Shown: positions 24,860 to 33,853 of the stretch, piece by piece | Numbering within the stretch: the stretch's first letter is position 1 | Layout: every line of letters starts with the position of its first letter | Source: Oligoflexia bacterium | GTDB taxonomy: Bacteria; Bdellovibrionota; UBA1018; CAIPTA01 | Assembly (NCBI GenBank): GCA_023954355.1 | Contig: JAMLID010000025.1 | Coordinates: 1-48,452 of the forward strand | Reading direction: 5' to 3' | DNA length: 48,452 nt | Made by a program: the position numbers and the translations under genes | Notes under the pieces: model-generated | Databases searched by the model: none | Told to the model about the DNA's origin: nothing | The model's input: only the letters and a program-made list of their open reading frames with translations

Positions 24860-25851
24860 AACTCACCAAAAATTTGCTCTAATATGTCTTCCATAGTGAC
24901 AACACCAAGTGCAACTCCATGCTGTGAAACAACAATTCCAATATGTTTTTTTAGCTGCCGAAATCTTCGAAAAAGTGTTTCGGCTTTCATATTTGAGGGT
25001 ATCAAGAGAGGGTCTTTCATTAACTGACGAACCTTCATTTCTTTTTCCTCTCTATTGATAAAGCTCAATAGATCTTTGGCATATAAAATGCCAACAATTT
25101 TATGATTGAATTCACTTTGGCGAACAGGAATTCGCGCGTAAAAATTTTGCTTTATTTTAGTGATGACATCTTGTGGGCTTTCATCTTGATGAACAGTAAA
25201 ACACTCTCGAATAGGTGTACTTAAATCTAATACATTATCATCATCAAACTCGAATACATTTGCGATCATTTCTTGTTCGATTGTACGTATAGCACCCTTT
25301 TTTTTACCGTCTTCAAGTAAGATTAAAATATCTTCTTCTTTTATTTGTTCAGATTTAAGTGTGCTTTTTCTAATTTTTCTAGTTAGGAAGTCCACGATAG
25401 ACTCTAAAATAAATCGAATAGGAAAAGAGAAGCGATAGAACCACCAAAAAGGTGTTAAGAAAAAGGTTACAAAGGTTTGGTTGCCTTTTGCTCCAAATAC
25501 TTTTGGAGTAATTTCTCCAAAAATTAAAATAATAGGCATCACTGTGAGTAAATTAATGGCAGTTACTAAATAAGAAGGTAAATTAAATTGCGCATAGAAT
25601 GACGCTAATATGTTAGAGGTAAATACATTTGCAAGCTCATTACCTAACAATACTGTAGCTACCAAGGCAGCAGGGCGATCCAAAAGGTGTTTAATTTTTT
25701 TAAATTTATCAGGGTTTTTTTGCCGTAGCGCTCTAAGCTGAAAACGAGTCAGACTAAATAGCGCAGTTTCTGAGGCTGAAAAAAATCCAGCCAGTGCAAC
25801 TAGAAAAATAACCGGAAAAATTGGAAAGGCATCTAAAGCCACAATAGGCAC
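24841..25851 (-). CDS. Second CNNM-type protein with CBS pair, no CorC domain
   Basis: A 336-aa protein: CNNM membrane region (about 1-160: FFSASETALFSLTRFQLRAL, LLGNELANVFTSNILASF) and a CBS pair (about 200-330: HKIVGILYAKDLLSFI and IVVSQHGVALGVVTMEDIL). It stops after the second CBS domain, so the C-terminal CorC domain of its neighbour is absent. Tandem CNNM genes with one shorter copy occur in many bacteria. The start is 51 nt after the lon stop, so it may be read with lon. Confidence 0.9.
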   Translation of the reverse strand: MPIVALDAFPIFPVIFLVALAGFFSASETALFSLTRFQLRALRQKNPDKFKKIKHLLDRPAALVATVLLGNELANVFTSNILASFYAQFNLPSYLVTAINLLTVMPIILIFGEITPKVFGAKGNQTFVTFFLTPFWWFYRFSFPIRFILESIVDFLTRKIRKSTLKSEQIKEEDILILLEDGKKKGAIRTIEQEMIANVFEFDDDNVLDLSTPIRECFTVHQDESPQDVITKIKQNFYARIPVRQSEFNHKIVGILYAKDLLSFINREEKEMKVRQLMKDPLLIPSNMKAETLFRRFRQLKKHIGIVVSQHGVALGVVTMEDILEQIFGELWEESP

Positions 25852-25902
25852 ACAATAGCACTGCTTCTAGATTTTCACCAATAGATCAATGTATTGTCTG
25901 AA

Positions 25903-28341
25903 TTATGCAACTCGCTCTGATGCAGAAATTCTATCTTTAGATCTGCCGCCACCGCCAGAAGATGATTTTTTGTCTTTCTTGCTTGACGTTGTAGGCTTCA
26001 CTAACGCGAATTGTAATACTTCATCTATATGCTTAACTGGGATGAATTCTAGTTTTGAGCGGTATTCTTCATCAATATCCTCTAAGTCTTTAATATTCTT
26101 ATGAGGGATTATGATTTTTTGAATTCCGTGTCGCATTGCAGCCAACGACTTTTCTTTAAGGCCACCGATAGGAAGTACTTTTCCTGTTAGTGTCATTTCG
26201 CCAGTCATCGCAATATCTTTTCTTATGGCTACACCTGAGAGCCTAGAAATAATTGCTGTTGCCATAGCAATACCTGCTGATGGTCCATCTTTAGGAATCG
26301 CTCCAGCAGGGATATGAATATGCACATCGTTCTCGTTATAGATTTTTTCGTCAATCCCAAATAGGTGGGCATTTCCTCTAATGAAGCTCATCGCAGTTGT
26401 TGCGCTCTCTTTCATTACATCACCCATCTGGCCTGTTAAGATTACTCCACCTTTACCTTTACACATTGAGGTTTCGATATAGAGAATTTCTCCTCCAGCT
26501 TGAGTCCAGGCTAGACCTGTAGAAACACCAACTTCATCATGTTCTTGTTGATCTTCACGAGTATAAACTTGTGGCCCTAAAAATTTTGCTACTAGTTCTG
26601 GTGTTACACTGATTTTTTGTTTCTCACCTTCAGCTACTTTATGCGCAACTTTTCTACAAAGAGTGCCAACTAATCTTTCTAGGTTTCTTAGTCCGGCCTC
26701 TCTAGTGTAGTTTTCAATAGTAAACTTTAAAGCTTCATCTGAGATGTCGATATTTTTCTCTGTAATTCCATTTTCTTTAATTTGCTTACTTACTAGGTAT
26801 TGTTTTGCAATTTTCAGTTTTTCATCCTCTGTATATCCAGAAAGTTGAATAACTTCCATTCTATCTCTAAGTGCAGCAGGGATATTTTCTAAAACGTTTG
26901 CCGTTGCTAAGAACATTACATTAGATAGATCAAATGGTAGATTCAAGTAATGATCTCTAAAGCTGTTGTTTTGTTCAGGATCCAAAACTTCTAGTAGGGC
27001 AGAAGAAGGGTCTCCTCTGAAGTCGTTTCCTAGTTTATCAATTTCATCTAAAATGAATACTGGGTTATTTGTTTTAACTTGCTTTAACCCCTGGATGATT
27101 TTTCCTGGCATTGCTCCAACATAGGTTCTTCTATGTCCGCGGATCTCTGCTTCGTCTTTCATGCCTCCCAATGAGATTCTATGAAATTCTCTTCCTAAGG
27201 CGCGAGCTATAGATTTACCTAGAGAGGTTTTACCTACACCTGGAGGCCCAGAAAAACAAAGAATAGGGCCTTTCATTGATTTATTTAGTTTTCTTACAGC
27301 TAAATACTCTAAGCATCTTTCTTTAATCTTTTTCAAATCAAAGTGGTCTTCATCTAAGATCTTTTTTGCATTTTTAAGATCTAAATTGTCTTGAGAAGAT
27401 TTGTTCCAAGGTAGTTCTACAAGTAACTCAAGATATGATCTTAAAATAGAGGCTTCTGACGAGTCAGGATGCATTCTATCTAATCGATTGATTTGCTTTA
27501 GAACCTCTGTTTCTGCTTCAGCAGGCATCTTTGCGTCTATAACTTTTTGGCGTAATTCTTGAATTTCTTCTTGTTTATTATCTGAATCACCAAGCTCATT
27601 TTTTATGGCACGAATTTGTTCTCTTAAGAAGTATTCTTTTTGAGATTTACTCATTTCGTCTTTAGCTTGGGATCGAATCTTAGCTTGCATTGTTAGAACT
27701 TCAAGTTCACGTAGTAATATTTCGTTTACTTGTTTAATTCTAATTAGAGGGTTGTGTATTTCTAAAAGTGCTTGAGCCTCGGACATTTTAAGTCCAAGAT
27801 TTGATGCTACTAGGTCTGCTAAACGACCTGGGTCACTAACATCATCTAATACCATCATAATGTCTGGTGATAATACACGACCTAAAGAAATTACTCTTTC
27901 TAAGTTTTCTCGAATTGATCTCATTAGTGCTTCTGCTTCTACAGCGTCGGCAGTATTGAGTTCTTCATCAGTAATTGATTCAATGTTAACTCTATAAAAT
28001 GGTTCAGTTTGTGAGAAATTTTTAACTTTTGCTTTTGTTAATCCTTGAGCGAGAATCTTGATTCTTCCGTCTGGAAGTTTTCTCATTCTCATAATCATAG
28101 CAATAGTGCCTGTTTCGTAGATTCCTTCTGGTTGTGGAAACTCATCGGCAGTGTCTTTTTGTGAAGACAAAAATATTAATCTGTCGCTTTTAGCAAGTGA
28201 CTCTTCTACAGCCTTAATCGAACTATCGCGTCCGACAAATAGTGGCAGAATCATGAAAGGAAATATCACGATATCTCTCACCGGAAGCATCGGCATATTT
28301 TCAGGTATTTGTATTTGTTCGCCTTCGTAGTTTGTTACCAT
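25903..28341 (-). CDS. lon: ATP-dependent protease Lon
   Basis: Cytoplasmic AAA+ serine protease, 812 aa, the usual LonA length. N-terminal substrate-binding domain (about 1-200), helical region, AAA+ module with Walker A GPPGVGKT (about 364-371) and Walker B VFILDEID, and the peptidase domain with catalytic S688 in KDGPSAGIAM and K731 in GGLKEK, a 43-residue separation as in E. coli Lon. The C-terminal tail is Ser/Gly/Lys-rich. It lies between a dksA-type gene (48 nt upstream) and the CNNM pair. No heat-shock promoter was recognised. Confidence 0.97.
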   Translation of the reverse strand: MVTNYEGEQIQIPENMPMLPVRDIVIFPFMILPLFVGRDSSIKAVEESLAKSDRLIFLSSQKDTADEFPQPEGIYETGTIAMIMRMRKLPDGRIKILAQGLTKAKVKNFSQTEPFYRVNIESITDEELNTADAVEAEALMRSIRENLERVISLGRVLSPDIMMVLDDVSDPGRLADLVASNLGLKMSEAQALLEIHNPLIRIKQVNEILLRELEVLTMQAKIRSQAKDEMSKSQKEYFLREQIRAIKNELGDSDNKQEEIQELRQKVIDAKMPAEAETEVLKQINRLDRMHPDSSEASILRSYLELLVELPWNKSSQDNLDLKNAKKILDEDHFDLKKIKERCLEYLAVRKLNKSMKGPILCFSGPPGVGKTSLGKSIARALGREFHRISLGGMKDEAEIRGHRRTYVGAMPGKIIQGLKQVKTNNPVFILDEIDKLGNDFRGDPSSALLEVLDPEQNNSFRDHYLNLPFDLSNVMFLATANVLENIPAALRDRMEVIQLSGYTEDEKLKIAKQYLVSKQIKENGITEKNIDISDEALKFTIENYTREAGLRNLERLVGTLCRKVAHKVAEGEKQKISVTPELVAKFLGPQVYTREDQQEHDEVGVSTGLAWTQAGGEILYIETSMCKGKGGVILTGQMGDVMKESATTAMSFIRGNAHLFGIDEKIYNENDVHIHIPAGAIPKDGPSAGIAMATAIISRLSGVAIRKDIAMTGEMTLTGKVLPIGGLKEKSLAAMRHGIQKIIIPHKNIKDLEDIDEEYRSKLEFIPVKHIDEVLQFALVKPTTSSKKDKKSSSGGGGRSKDRISASERVA

Positions 28342-28389
28342 ATTCTCTCCAATTAAAATCTAATCAACTACATCTATCTACTTAAACGC

Positions 28390-28755
28390 TTATGCTGCGT
28401 AGAACTTCCGCTTTTTTTCTTCTTCTTCCTGGTGTGTAATGCATAGCCTTGCGGTAGGAAAAATTTCCAAGCGCTTGGTGCTGATCTCGTCACCACACTC
28501 TTCACAGAGACCATATGCTCCTTCTTCCATTCTTTGGAGAGCTTCATCTATCTCAGCCAATACCTTCTGTTCTTTTTCTCTTAAAGTGAAAACGATTCCT
28601 TGCGAGCGCTCTACACTCGTAAGATCGGCCTCATCTGCAAGATCGTCAGTAGCAATAGCAAAGTCTTGTCGACGAGAGTTAGTTGCAGTATTTAGTAACC
28701 GAGCTCTCTCATTTAAAAGTTTCTTTTTTAAATTCGTTAGTTCTTTTGCTTTCAT
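28390..28755 (-). CDS. DksA/TraR-type zinc-finger regulator
   Basis: The frame extends to an ATG at 28782, but ATG 28755 is preceded at 8 nt by AGGAG while the longer start has no ribosome site; this gives 121 aa. The N-terminal half is a coiled coil (KELTNLKKKLLNERARLL) and the C-terminal part is a zinc finger: GLCEECGDEIS and ARLCITHQEEEE. The fourth ligand is His rather than Cys (C-C-C-H). DksA-family proteins bind the RNA-polymerase secondary channel and modulate promoters; the acidic tip AIATDDLADEADLT is compatible with that. Which member of the family it is cannot be told here. Confidence 0.9.
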   Translation of the reverse strand: MKAKELTNLKKKLLNERARLLNTATNSRRQDFAIATDDLADEADLTSVERSQGIVFTLREKEQKVLAEIDEALQRMEEGAYGLCEECGDEISTKRLEIFPTARLCITHQEEEEKKRKFYAA

Positions 28756-28866
28756 TGCCTCATCTCCTAAAGATATTCGCATTGACTATTATTCGGTGGT
28801 CGAGCGACAGGCCTTGAGGGATTAATACTTGACCAAATTATAAAAAATTCACTTTTTTACCTGTTT

Positions 28867-29487
28867 TCAAGGTTCTAGAGGGCAAAATTGCTCTTTGCAG
28901 CCCCTGTTTACCTGCTGTGAGAGATGATTATGATCTAATTTAAGTGTTTGTATGGAGTATTCCAGTTGCTGTAATAACTTTTGTTCACTTAATTGTCTTT
29001 GGTCTACATGAGATAACTGCAAATTAGTTTTTTTAATCGATGAATTGAGGCTTTCAAATTCATTCATCAGGTCATTTAAACGAAAGCTAGGAGCGCTTTC
29101 TGACCAATCAGCATCTTCATTTGAAAAATTAAACCAAGAAGAAATATCGTAGATCTCATCTAGAATTTTAAGATTCGGTTTTGCTAGTATTTTATTAGAA
29201 TGAATAAATTTTATTTCTAACTCAGTTAGTAGCCTCTGCTCTTCAAAATTTTTAAGGTCTAAAGAGAGCCTCGATTTATTTTCTTGGATTATTTTTATTT
29301 CTTCTACTTTAGATTGAATCTCTATAGTAGCGATTGTTATTAGATTTTGAGTATTATTTAGCTTTGCTTGGTGTTCGTTTATACAAGCAGAAACACGGTC
29401 TTTAAAGCACTTTAAAGGCCTTGGGAGATCTACATCACGGCTAGCTAGAGAGAAAAAAGTTAAAAATACTAAATGAATAATTACCAT
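28867..29487 (-). CDS. Secreted coiled-coil protein in sigma54 operon
   Basis: A 206-aa protein with a signal peptide (MVIIHLVFLTFFSLASRDVD region) and a long helical, heptad-like middle (about residues 45-100 and 150-195, rich in Leu, Gln, Lys, Glu). Cys pairs lie near both ends (KCFKDRVSACI and RGCKEQFC) and may lock the helices by disulfides in the periplasm. I recognise no family. It is the last gene of the set that starts at 31337, overlapping the lipoprotein gene by 7 nt. Confidence 0.75.
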   Translation of the reverse strand: MVIIHLVFLTFFSLASRDVDLPRPLKCFKDRVSACINEHQAKLNNTQNLITIATIEIQSKVEEIKIIQENKSRLSLDLKNFEEQRLLTELEIKFIHSNKILAKPNLKILDEIYDISSWFNFSNEDADWSESAPSFRLNDLMNEFESLNSSIKKTNLQLSHVDQRQLSEQKLLQQLEYSIQTLKLDHNHLSQQVNRGCKEQFCPLEP

Positions 29488-30275
29488 ATTGAACCTCTAT
29501 TTCTTAATAAAATTAGCCAACGGCTTGGGAAACTAGCTTTAAAGTAACTTAAATCGATTTTATTCATTAAAGACAAAAAGCGATTTATAGAAATGTCTTC
29601 ACGTATAACGTATTCAGGAAGTGCAGAAATATAGCGTAGGCACCTTGTTTTTAGTACAGGGCTATTTGTATCGGTACAGTAATTTTTTGAATCAGGGCTA
29701 TGATACTGTTTATACAAAACTCTAGCTAGTTCATACATTTCTCTATGATCGCGAGGGTGTTGTAATACAAAGCTAGAAATTAATTTTCGAAAATATAAGT
29801 AGGTAGGGGTACTTATATTAGTTTGAAGCTCTAACCAGTTTCGTATGAGAAGTAATTTAATCCAGGAAGGTCTTTCTTTCAGAATAATGATTCTCTTCTC
29901 AATGTCAGAAAGATCCAAATAGCGAATAGGCCATTTTCTAGCGATTGCAAGCATCATTATATTTATTGATGAAGCAGAGTACTGTGATACTAGCTTATCT
30001 AGATCATGGTTTTCTACTCTAGTGTTTGTTCCCCAGGAGAGAAGGCAGAATTCATTATCCAATGTTTGCGCCCGATCAGAGCTTAAGCAATCTTCAGTTT
30101 GATTAGCATCAATATATGTATTATTTGTTATTGCAGATAAAAAAATTTCCCTCGGTTTTGACTTTGTTAAGAAATAATTTTTCTTCTCATGTGTGATTTG
30201 TTCATTTAAGCCATTTTTTTCTTCTGAACCGCAGCCTATAGTAAATAAGCACAACATTAATAATAGATTTTTCAT
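29481..30275 (-). CDS. Lipoprotein of unknown function in sigma54 operon
   Basis: A 264-aa protein with a lipoprotein signal: hydrophobic MKNLLLMLCLFTIGCG, lipobox TIG|C15. The mature part is mostly helical with many Leu/Arg/Tyr and several Cys, without a motif I can name. Position +2 is Gly, so by the E. coli rule it would go to the outer membrane, but this is uncertain outside enterobacteria. It overlaps the sigma54-activator gene by 4 nt upstream and the coiled-coil gene by 7 nt downstream, suggesting that an envelope function is coupled to the regulator. Confidence 0.78.
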   Translation of the reverse strand: MKNLLLMLCLFTIGCGSEEKNGLNEQITHEKKNYFLTKSKPREIFLSAITNNTYIDANQTEDCLSSDRAQTLDNEFCLLSWGTNTRVENHDLDKLVSQYSASSINIMMLAIARKWPIRYLDLSDIEKRIIILKERPSWIKLLLIRNWLELQTNISTPTYLYFRKLISSFVLQHPRDHREMYELARVLYKQYHSPDSKNYCTDTNSPVLKTRCLRYISALPEYVIREDISINRFLSLMNKIDLSYFKASFPSRWLILLRNRGSIW

Positions 30276-31219
30276 GCTGAGATTCCTCTCTTTTGGCAGT
30301 GAATTTCATATTTGATAGTTTGGATATCTAGTTCATATTTTTTGATTTTTTCAATTAAAGTAACTTTAGAAATACCGGTAGAGCGTGCTGTGAGGTTAAT
30401 TTTACCGTGAAATCTTCTCAAAATTTCTTGTAAGTACGTTCTTTCAAATTGTGCTTTTGCATCTTGGTAGTGAGTAGGAAAATGTCTATAAATTTCTTTT
30501 TCATCGTGATTTTCTTCAAATAAGTAATTAGGCAGATTATTTAAGACTATTTCTGGTTTCTCAGAAATCGCACACGCATACTCTATTGCGTTTTTGAGTT
30601 CTCGAATATTTCCTGGCCAATAGTATTTTTCAATAAAATCTAGAGATTGCGAGTCTAAGGAAAAATTTTTCCCGAATTTTTGAGAAAATTCTTTTAGTGC
30701 AGATGCAGTATGATTTTTAATTTGTTCTTTGTTCTCTCTTAATGGATTAAGTTTTAAATGTACCGTTTGTATTCTGTAGAACAAATCTTCTCGAAAGCGT
30801 TTTTTTAAGACGGCTTTTTTTAGATCAACATTTGTTGCGGCAATAAATCTAATGTCTAATTTTATTTCGCGATTAGAGCCTACTGGAGTGATAACCTTAT
30901 GGTTAAGTATATCAAGTAGTTTTACTTGTAATCGCAAGGGCAACTCTCCAATTTCATCTAATAAGACGGTTCCTCCGTTGGCTATTTCTAATCTGCCTAC
31001 TCTTTTTTGCTCTGCTCCTGTAAAAGAGCCACGTTCATGGCCAAATAACTCGCTTTCAATTAAATTTTCTGAAATGGTAGCTAAGTTTATAGAGCAAAAA
31101 ATCTTTGTTCTTCGATTACTTAAGTCGTGAATCTTTTTTGCCAGATGAGTTTTTCCGGTTCCTGTTTCGCCGGTAATTAATACCGTGTTTTCGATAGATG
31201 CAATTTTATTGATATTCAT
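30272..31219 (-). CDS. Sigma54-dependent transcription activator without receiver domain
   Basis: A 315-aa bacterial enhancer-binding protein reduced to AAA+ and DNA-binding parts. Walker A GETGTGKT is already at residues 17-24, so there is no N-terminal sensory domain. The sigma54-contact loop reads GSFTGA (canonical GAFTGA), followed by LLDEIGELPLRLQ (Walker B) and the arginine-containing FREDLFYRIQTV. The C-terminal Fis-type helix-turn-helix covers about 270-310 (INLTARSTGISKVTLIEKI). Such one-domain activators are often controlled by a partner protein. A 38-aa ORF ends 1 nt before it and a sigma54 promoter precedes that. It is a good candidate to drive the sigma54 promoters at 22192 and 22834. 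Confidence 0.93.
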   Translation of the reverse strand: MNINKIASIENTVLITGETGTGKTHLAKKIHDLSNRRTKIFCSINLATISENLIESELFGHERGSFTGAEQKRVGRLEIANGGTVLLDEIGELPLRLQVKLLDILNHKVITPVGSNREIKLDIRFIAATNVDLKKAVLKKRFREDLFYRIQTVHLKLNPLRENKEQIKNHTASALKEFSQKFGKNFSLDSQSLDFIEKYYWPGNIRELKNAIEYACAISEKPEIVLNNLPNYLFEENHDEKEIYRHFPTHYQDAKAQFERTYLQEILRRFHGKINLTARSTGISKVTLIEKIKKYELDIQTIKYEIHCQKRGISA

Positions 31220-31220
31220 T

Positions 31221-31337
31221 TTAGAGATCCTCTATATCGTTTAGCCAATCATCTAAGCTAATCCATAGATGGCTTTTTTTTATTGTTGCTGGTTGCTCTT
31301 CTTCATACGGATCAGTAGAAAAGTAGATGGTTCTCAT
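31221..31337 (-). CDS. 38-aa acidic small ORF leading the sigma54-activator operon
   Basis: ATG at 31337 with an excellent ribosome site (AAAAGGAG, 7 nt upstream) and 38 codons ending TAA at 31221, 1 nt before the activator ATG. The peptide begins MRTIYFSTDPYEEEQP and ends SLDDWLNDIEDL, strongly acidic and aromatic with no signal peptide. The tight spacing and good ribosome site argue for real translation. It could be a leader peptide for coupling or a small regulator of the activator it precedes. No family is recognised. Confidence 0.72.
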   Translation of the reverse strand: MRTIYFSTDPYEEEQPATIKKSHLWISLDDWLNDIEDL

Positions 31338-31376
31338 TTGTGTTCTCCTTTTAGCGTTTAACTTTTTTACCGAATG

Positions 31377-31393
31377 AGCAATAGTTGTGCCGA
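31377..31393 (-). promoter_or_regulatory. Sigma54 promoter of the small-ORF/activator operon
   Basis: On the minus strand TCGGCACAACTATTGCT: GG (31391-31390) and GC (31379-31378) are 10 nt apart, differing from consensus only in the first bases. The start is expected at about 31367, 30 nt before the small ORF. An operon encoding a sigma54 activator thus appears itself sigma54-dependent. Confidence 0.72.
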
Positions 31394-31462
31394 TCCTAAC
31401 AATTTAAAAGTCTTACGTTTTTTTTGAGCACCAAAGTTTTTGTTGTTGGGTGTACACTACAA

Positions 31463-31491
31463 TTTAATAATTTTTATCTGGTGGCTATAAT
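31463..31491 (+). promoter_or_regulatory. Candidate sigma70 promoter of the response regulator, leaderless
   Basis: A perfect -10 TATAAT (31486-31491) with a weak -35 TTTAAT (31463-31468) at 17 nt. The start point falls on the ATG at 31498, and there is no Shine-Dalgarno sequence, so a leaderless mRNA is predicted. Confidence 0.5.
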
Positions 31492-31497
31492 AGATAG

Positions 31498-32850
31498 ATG
31501 AAAAATCGAATTTTGCTACTTGATGATGATGTAGATACTCTTGAATTAAATAGTAAAATTTTGAAGCGCTCTAGTTTGTCTTATGACTTAGAAATTATTA
31601 CTTGTGAGTCTATTGCTAATGCGAAAAAACTTATTTCAAAAGAAAAGTTTGATTTAGGCTTAATAGATTTAAATTATAAAGGTGAGAAAGATACAGGTTT
31701 TGATTTTATTCGTTTCTGGCGATCGCAAGAAGAAGCTGCTCAAATTATAGTAGTTAGTTCGTCTAAAGATTTTTTAGATATTAAAAATTCTATTAAGGCT
31801 GGAGCTAATGATTTTTTATCAAAAGGTTATGGCCCATTTGAACTAGAGCACAGAGTTAGAGTATCTATAGAACGTAAAAAAGCATTAAATAGAGATGTGG
31901 TTTCAAAGTACCTTCTCAAAGAAGATTTTGATTTAAAATGGAAGTTATTAGGTCGATCAAATGCGATTCTAGACTTACACAAAAAAATTGAAAAATTAGC
32001 TTCTAGGACTGTATCTGTTTTAATTGAAGGCGAAACGGGAGTTGGAAAAGAGCTAGTGGCAAGGAATTTACACTATAGAGGCAACCGTGCTTCTGAACCG
32101 TTTGTGGCAGTTAATTGTAGTGCTATACCCTCACAACTAGCAGAATCTATGCTATTCGGTCATGAAAAAGGTGCATTTACTGGAGCTAGTGAAAAGTCGA
32201 TAGGAGTTTTTGAAAGAGCAAATGGTGGGACTCTTTTTTTAGATGAAATCAACAGTTTGTCTTTAGATTTACAGGCTAAATTATTAAGAGTGATTCAAGA
32301 TGGTATTGTATATAGGGTAGGGTCAAGTAAAAGTATTTCAGTAGATATTAGGTTGATTTCTGCATCTAATGAAAAACTTGAGGATTCTAAAAAATTTAGA
32401 ACAGATCTATTTTATCGAATAGCCGCAGTTACGTTATCCGTTGCACCATTGAGAAAAAGAAAAGAAGATATATTAGATTTAGTTCAGGTTTTTTCTAAAA
32501 AAAGAAAAATTTCAAAAGAAATCAAAGCAATTTTTTTAAAGCATACATGGCCAGGAAACGTTAGAGAGTTAAAGAATGTGATTGATGGAATGCTCGCACT
32601 ATCTGATGATAGTGAAGTTTTGGGCGTTACACATTTGCCGAATCATTTGTTTTATCAGAGGGATGAAAAGTGTGATGTTAAGAGTAGAGCTGAAATCAGA
32701 CAAGATACACAAAGACAAGAATTAGAGTTTTTTTCTCGTGCTTATAGGTTATCAAATGGAAATCTAAGTCAGCTTTCTAGAACTCTAGCAATGGACCGAT
32801 CACATTTGCATCAAAAATTAGTGAAAATGGGAATTCACCGAACACGTTAG
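31498..32850 (+). CDS. NtrC-family sigma54 response regulator
   Basis: A 450-aa three-domain regulator. Receiver (about 1-125) with acidic D9-D10-D11, phospho-acceptor D57 (LIDLNYKG), Ser in VVSSSKD and Lys in FLSKGYG. AAA+ domain (about 150-385) with GETGVGKE, canonical GAFTGA, Walker B GTLFLDEIN and FRTDLFYRIA. Fis-type helix-turn-helix at the end (NLSQLSRTLAMDRSHLHQKL). It is divergent from the receiver-less activator operon, whose sigma54 promoter lies between them, so the likely chain is kinase, this regulator, then that operon. No cognate histidine kinase is encoded beside it. It overlaps the convergent gene by 4 nt. Confidence 0.94.
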   Translation: MKNRILLLDDDVDTLELNSKILKRSSLSYDLEIITCESIANAKKLISKEKFDLGLIDLNYKGEKDTGFDFIRFWRSQEEAAQIIVVSSSKDFLDIKNSIKAGANDFLSKGYGPFELEHRVRVSIERKKALNRDVVSKYLLKEDFDLKWKLLGRSNAILDLHKKIEKLASRTVSVLIEGETGVGKELVARNLHYRGNRASEPFVAVNCSAIPSQLAESMLFGHEKGAFTGASEKSIGVFERANGGTLFLDEINSLSLDLQAKLLRVIQDGIVYRVGSSKSISVDIRLISASNEKLEDSKKFRTDLFYRIAAVTLSVAPLRKRKEDILDLVQVFSKKRKISKEIKAIFLKHTWPGNVRELKNVIDGMLALSDDSEVLGVTHLPNHLFYQRDEKCDVKSRAEIRQDTQRQELEFFSRAYRLSNGNLSQLSRTLAMDRSHLHQKLVKMGIHRTR

Positions 32851-33845
32851 TTTTTAGTAAAAGCTAATACCCAGCGTGCAAAGTCTTCTGAGAATGAGCC
32901 TTCAGTGACTCCAGCTAAGCCCAATTTTTTAACTTCTTCTATATTTACTATGCTTGCCCCTTCCCAAGTAATGAACGAAGGAAGCTTACTTAATGCGCGG
33001 TTAGCTGCAAGACGTTTTAGTAAAATAGAATCTTGCACACTTAAAGGGAAGTTGAGTTTTGGTAATTCGATTCCAACTGCTGCAATTCTTGGTTGATCTA
33101 TTTTAGTAATAATTTCATCTACTGCAGAAACAGCAATAACTTTTGTATAGCGGTTGTTCAGTGAAGTTTGAATTTGTTCCATTCGTTCTTCGTTCTGAGA
33201 GTGTATTAAAACGAGTTTCGGATCTATGCCTTCTAGCGAGATTTCTATATTTAGCATTACTTCATAAAGTGAGCGTGGCAAAAGCAAGGTAAGTTTTTGA
33301 GTAGGCTGTTTTGGTATTTTTATATCACATAGTAGTACTACATATTCTTCGTGATTCTTGAATGTCTTTAGCTCAAGTGCTTCGTCTGGGTACACAGCTT
33401 TATTGAAATCCATTTTTAAATGAATATCTTTTTTGGTTAATGTACGAAAAGCGCGATCTAGAATCCCGCATAATTGGTTGCCAACTTCACCAAATGCATC
33501 TTGGTCTGTGGCATCGAAAACAGGATCTCTCAGTTTTTCTTCTAATGCAGAAATAGGTAGCATCCTTAAAAGTGAGCCGAGGATAATGGCTGAATTTAGT
33601 TCAAAAAACCAATAAAGCTCACCAACATAAGCGCGGCCACAGTAAATTTTAATCATGATAGATTTCTTCTTATAAGCCTTTAAGTAGGCTTCTACAGGCA
33701 TAAGAAATGGCTCAAATTGGCTAATTTCAATTTTTGAATCCTCTGTTGCCAACATGAAGTTTAGGGCGTGTTCTAAGCCATTACGAACTTTATCATTAAA
33801 TGATCGTATTTTTTCGGTAGAAATAATCCTGACAGGTTTTTCCAT
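32847..33845 (-). CDS. CheX/CheC-like protein with possible second degenerate receiver
   Basis: A 332-aa cytoplasmic protein. The segment ATDQDAFGEVGNQLCGILDR (about 115-135) resembles the conserved (E/D)-x2-N helix of CheX/CheC/FliY phosphatases, which act on CheY-P. The last roughly 120 residues (PKLVLIHSQNEERMEQIQTS onward, with AAVGIELPKL) look like a receiver fold with poor conservation of its active site. It lies 8 nt downstream of cheY in the same direction, so a role in dephosphorylating or reading CheY-P is a reasonable inference. The family match rests on a short motif and context. Confidence 0.65.
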   Translation of the reverse strand: MEKPVRIISTEKIRSFNDKVRNGLEHALNFMLATEDSKIEISQFEPFLMPVEAYLKAYKKKSIMIKIYCGRAYVGELYWFFELNSAIILGSLLRMLPISALEEKLRDPVFDATDQDAFGEVGNQLCGILDRAFRTLTKKDIHLKMDFNKAVYPDEALELKTFKNHEEYVVLLCDIKIPKQPTQKLTLLLPRSLYEVMLNIEISLEGIDPKLVLIHSQNEERMEQIQTSLNNRYTKVIAVSAVDEIITKIDQPRIAAVGIELPKLNFPLSVQDSILLKRLAANRALSKLPSFITWEGASIVNIEEVKKLGLAGVTEGSFSEDFARWVLAFTKN

Positions 33846-33853
33846 GGGTATAC

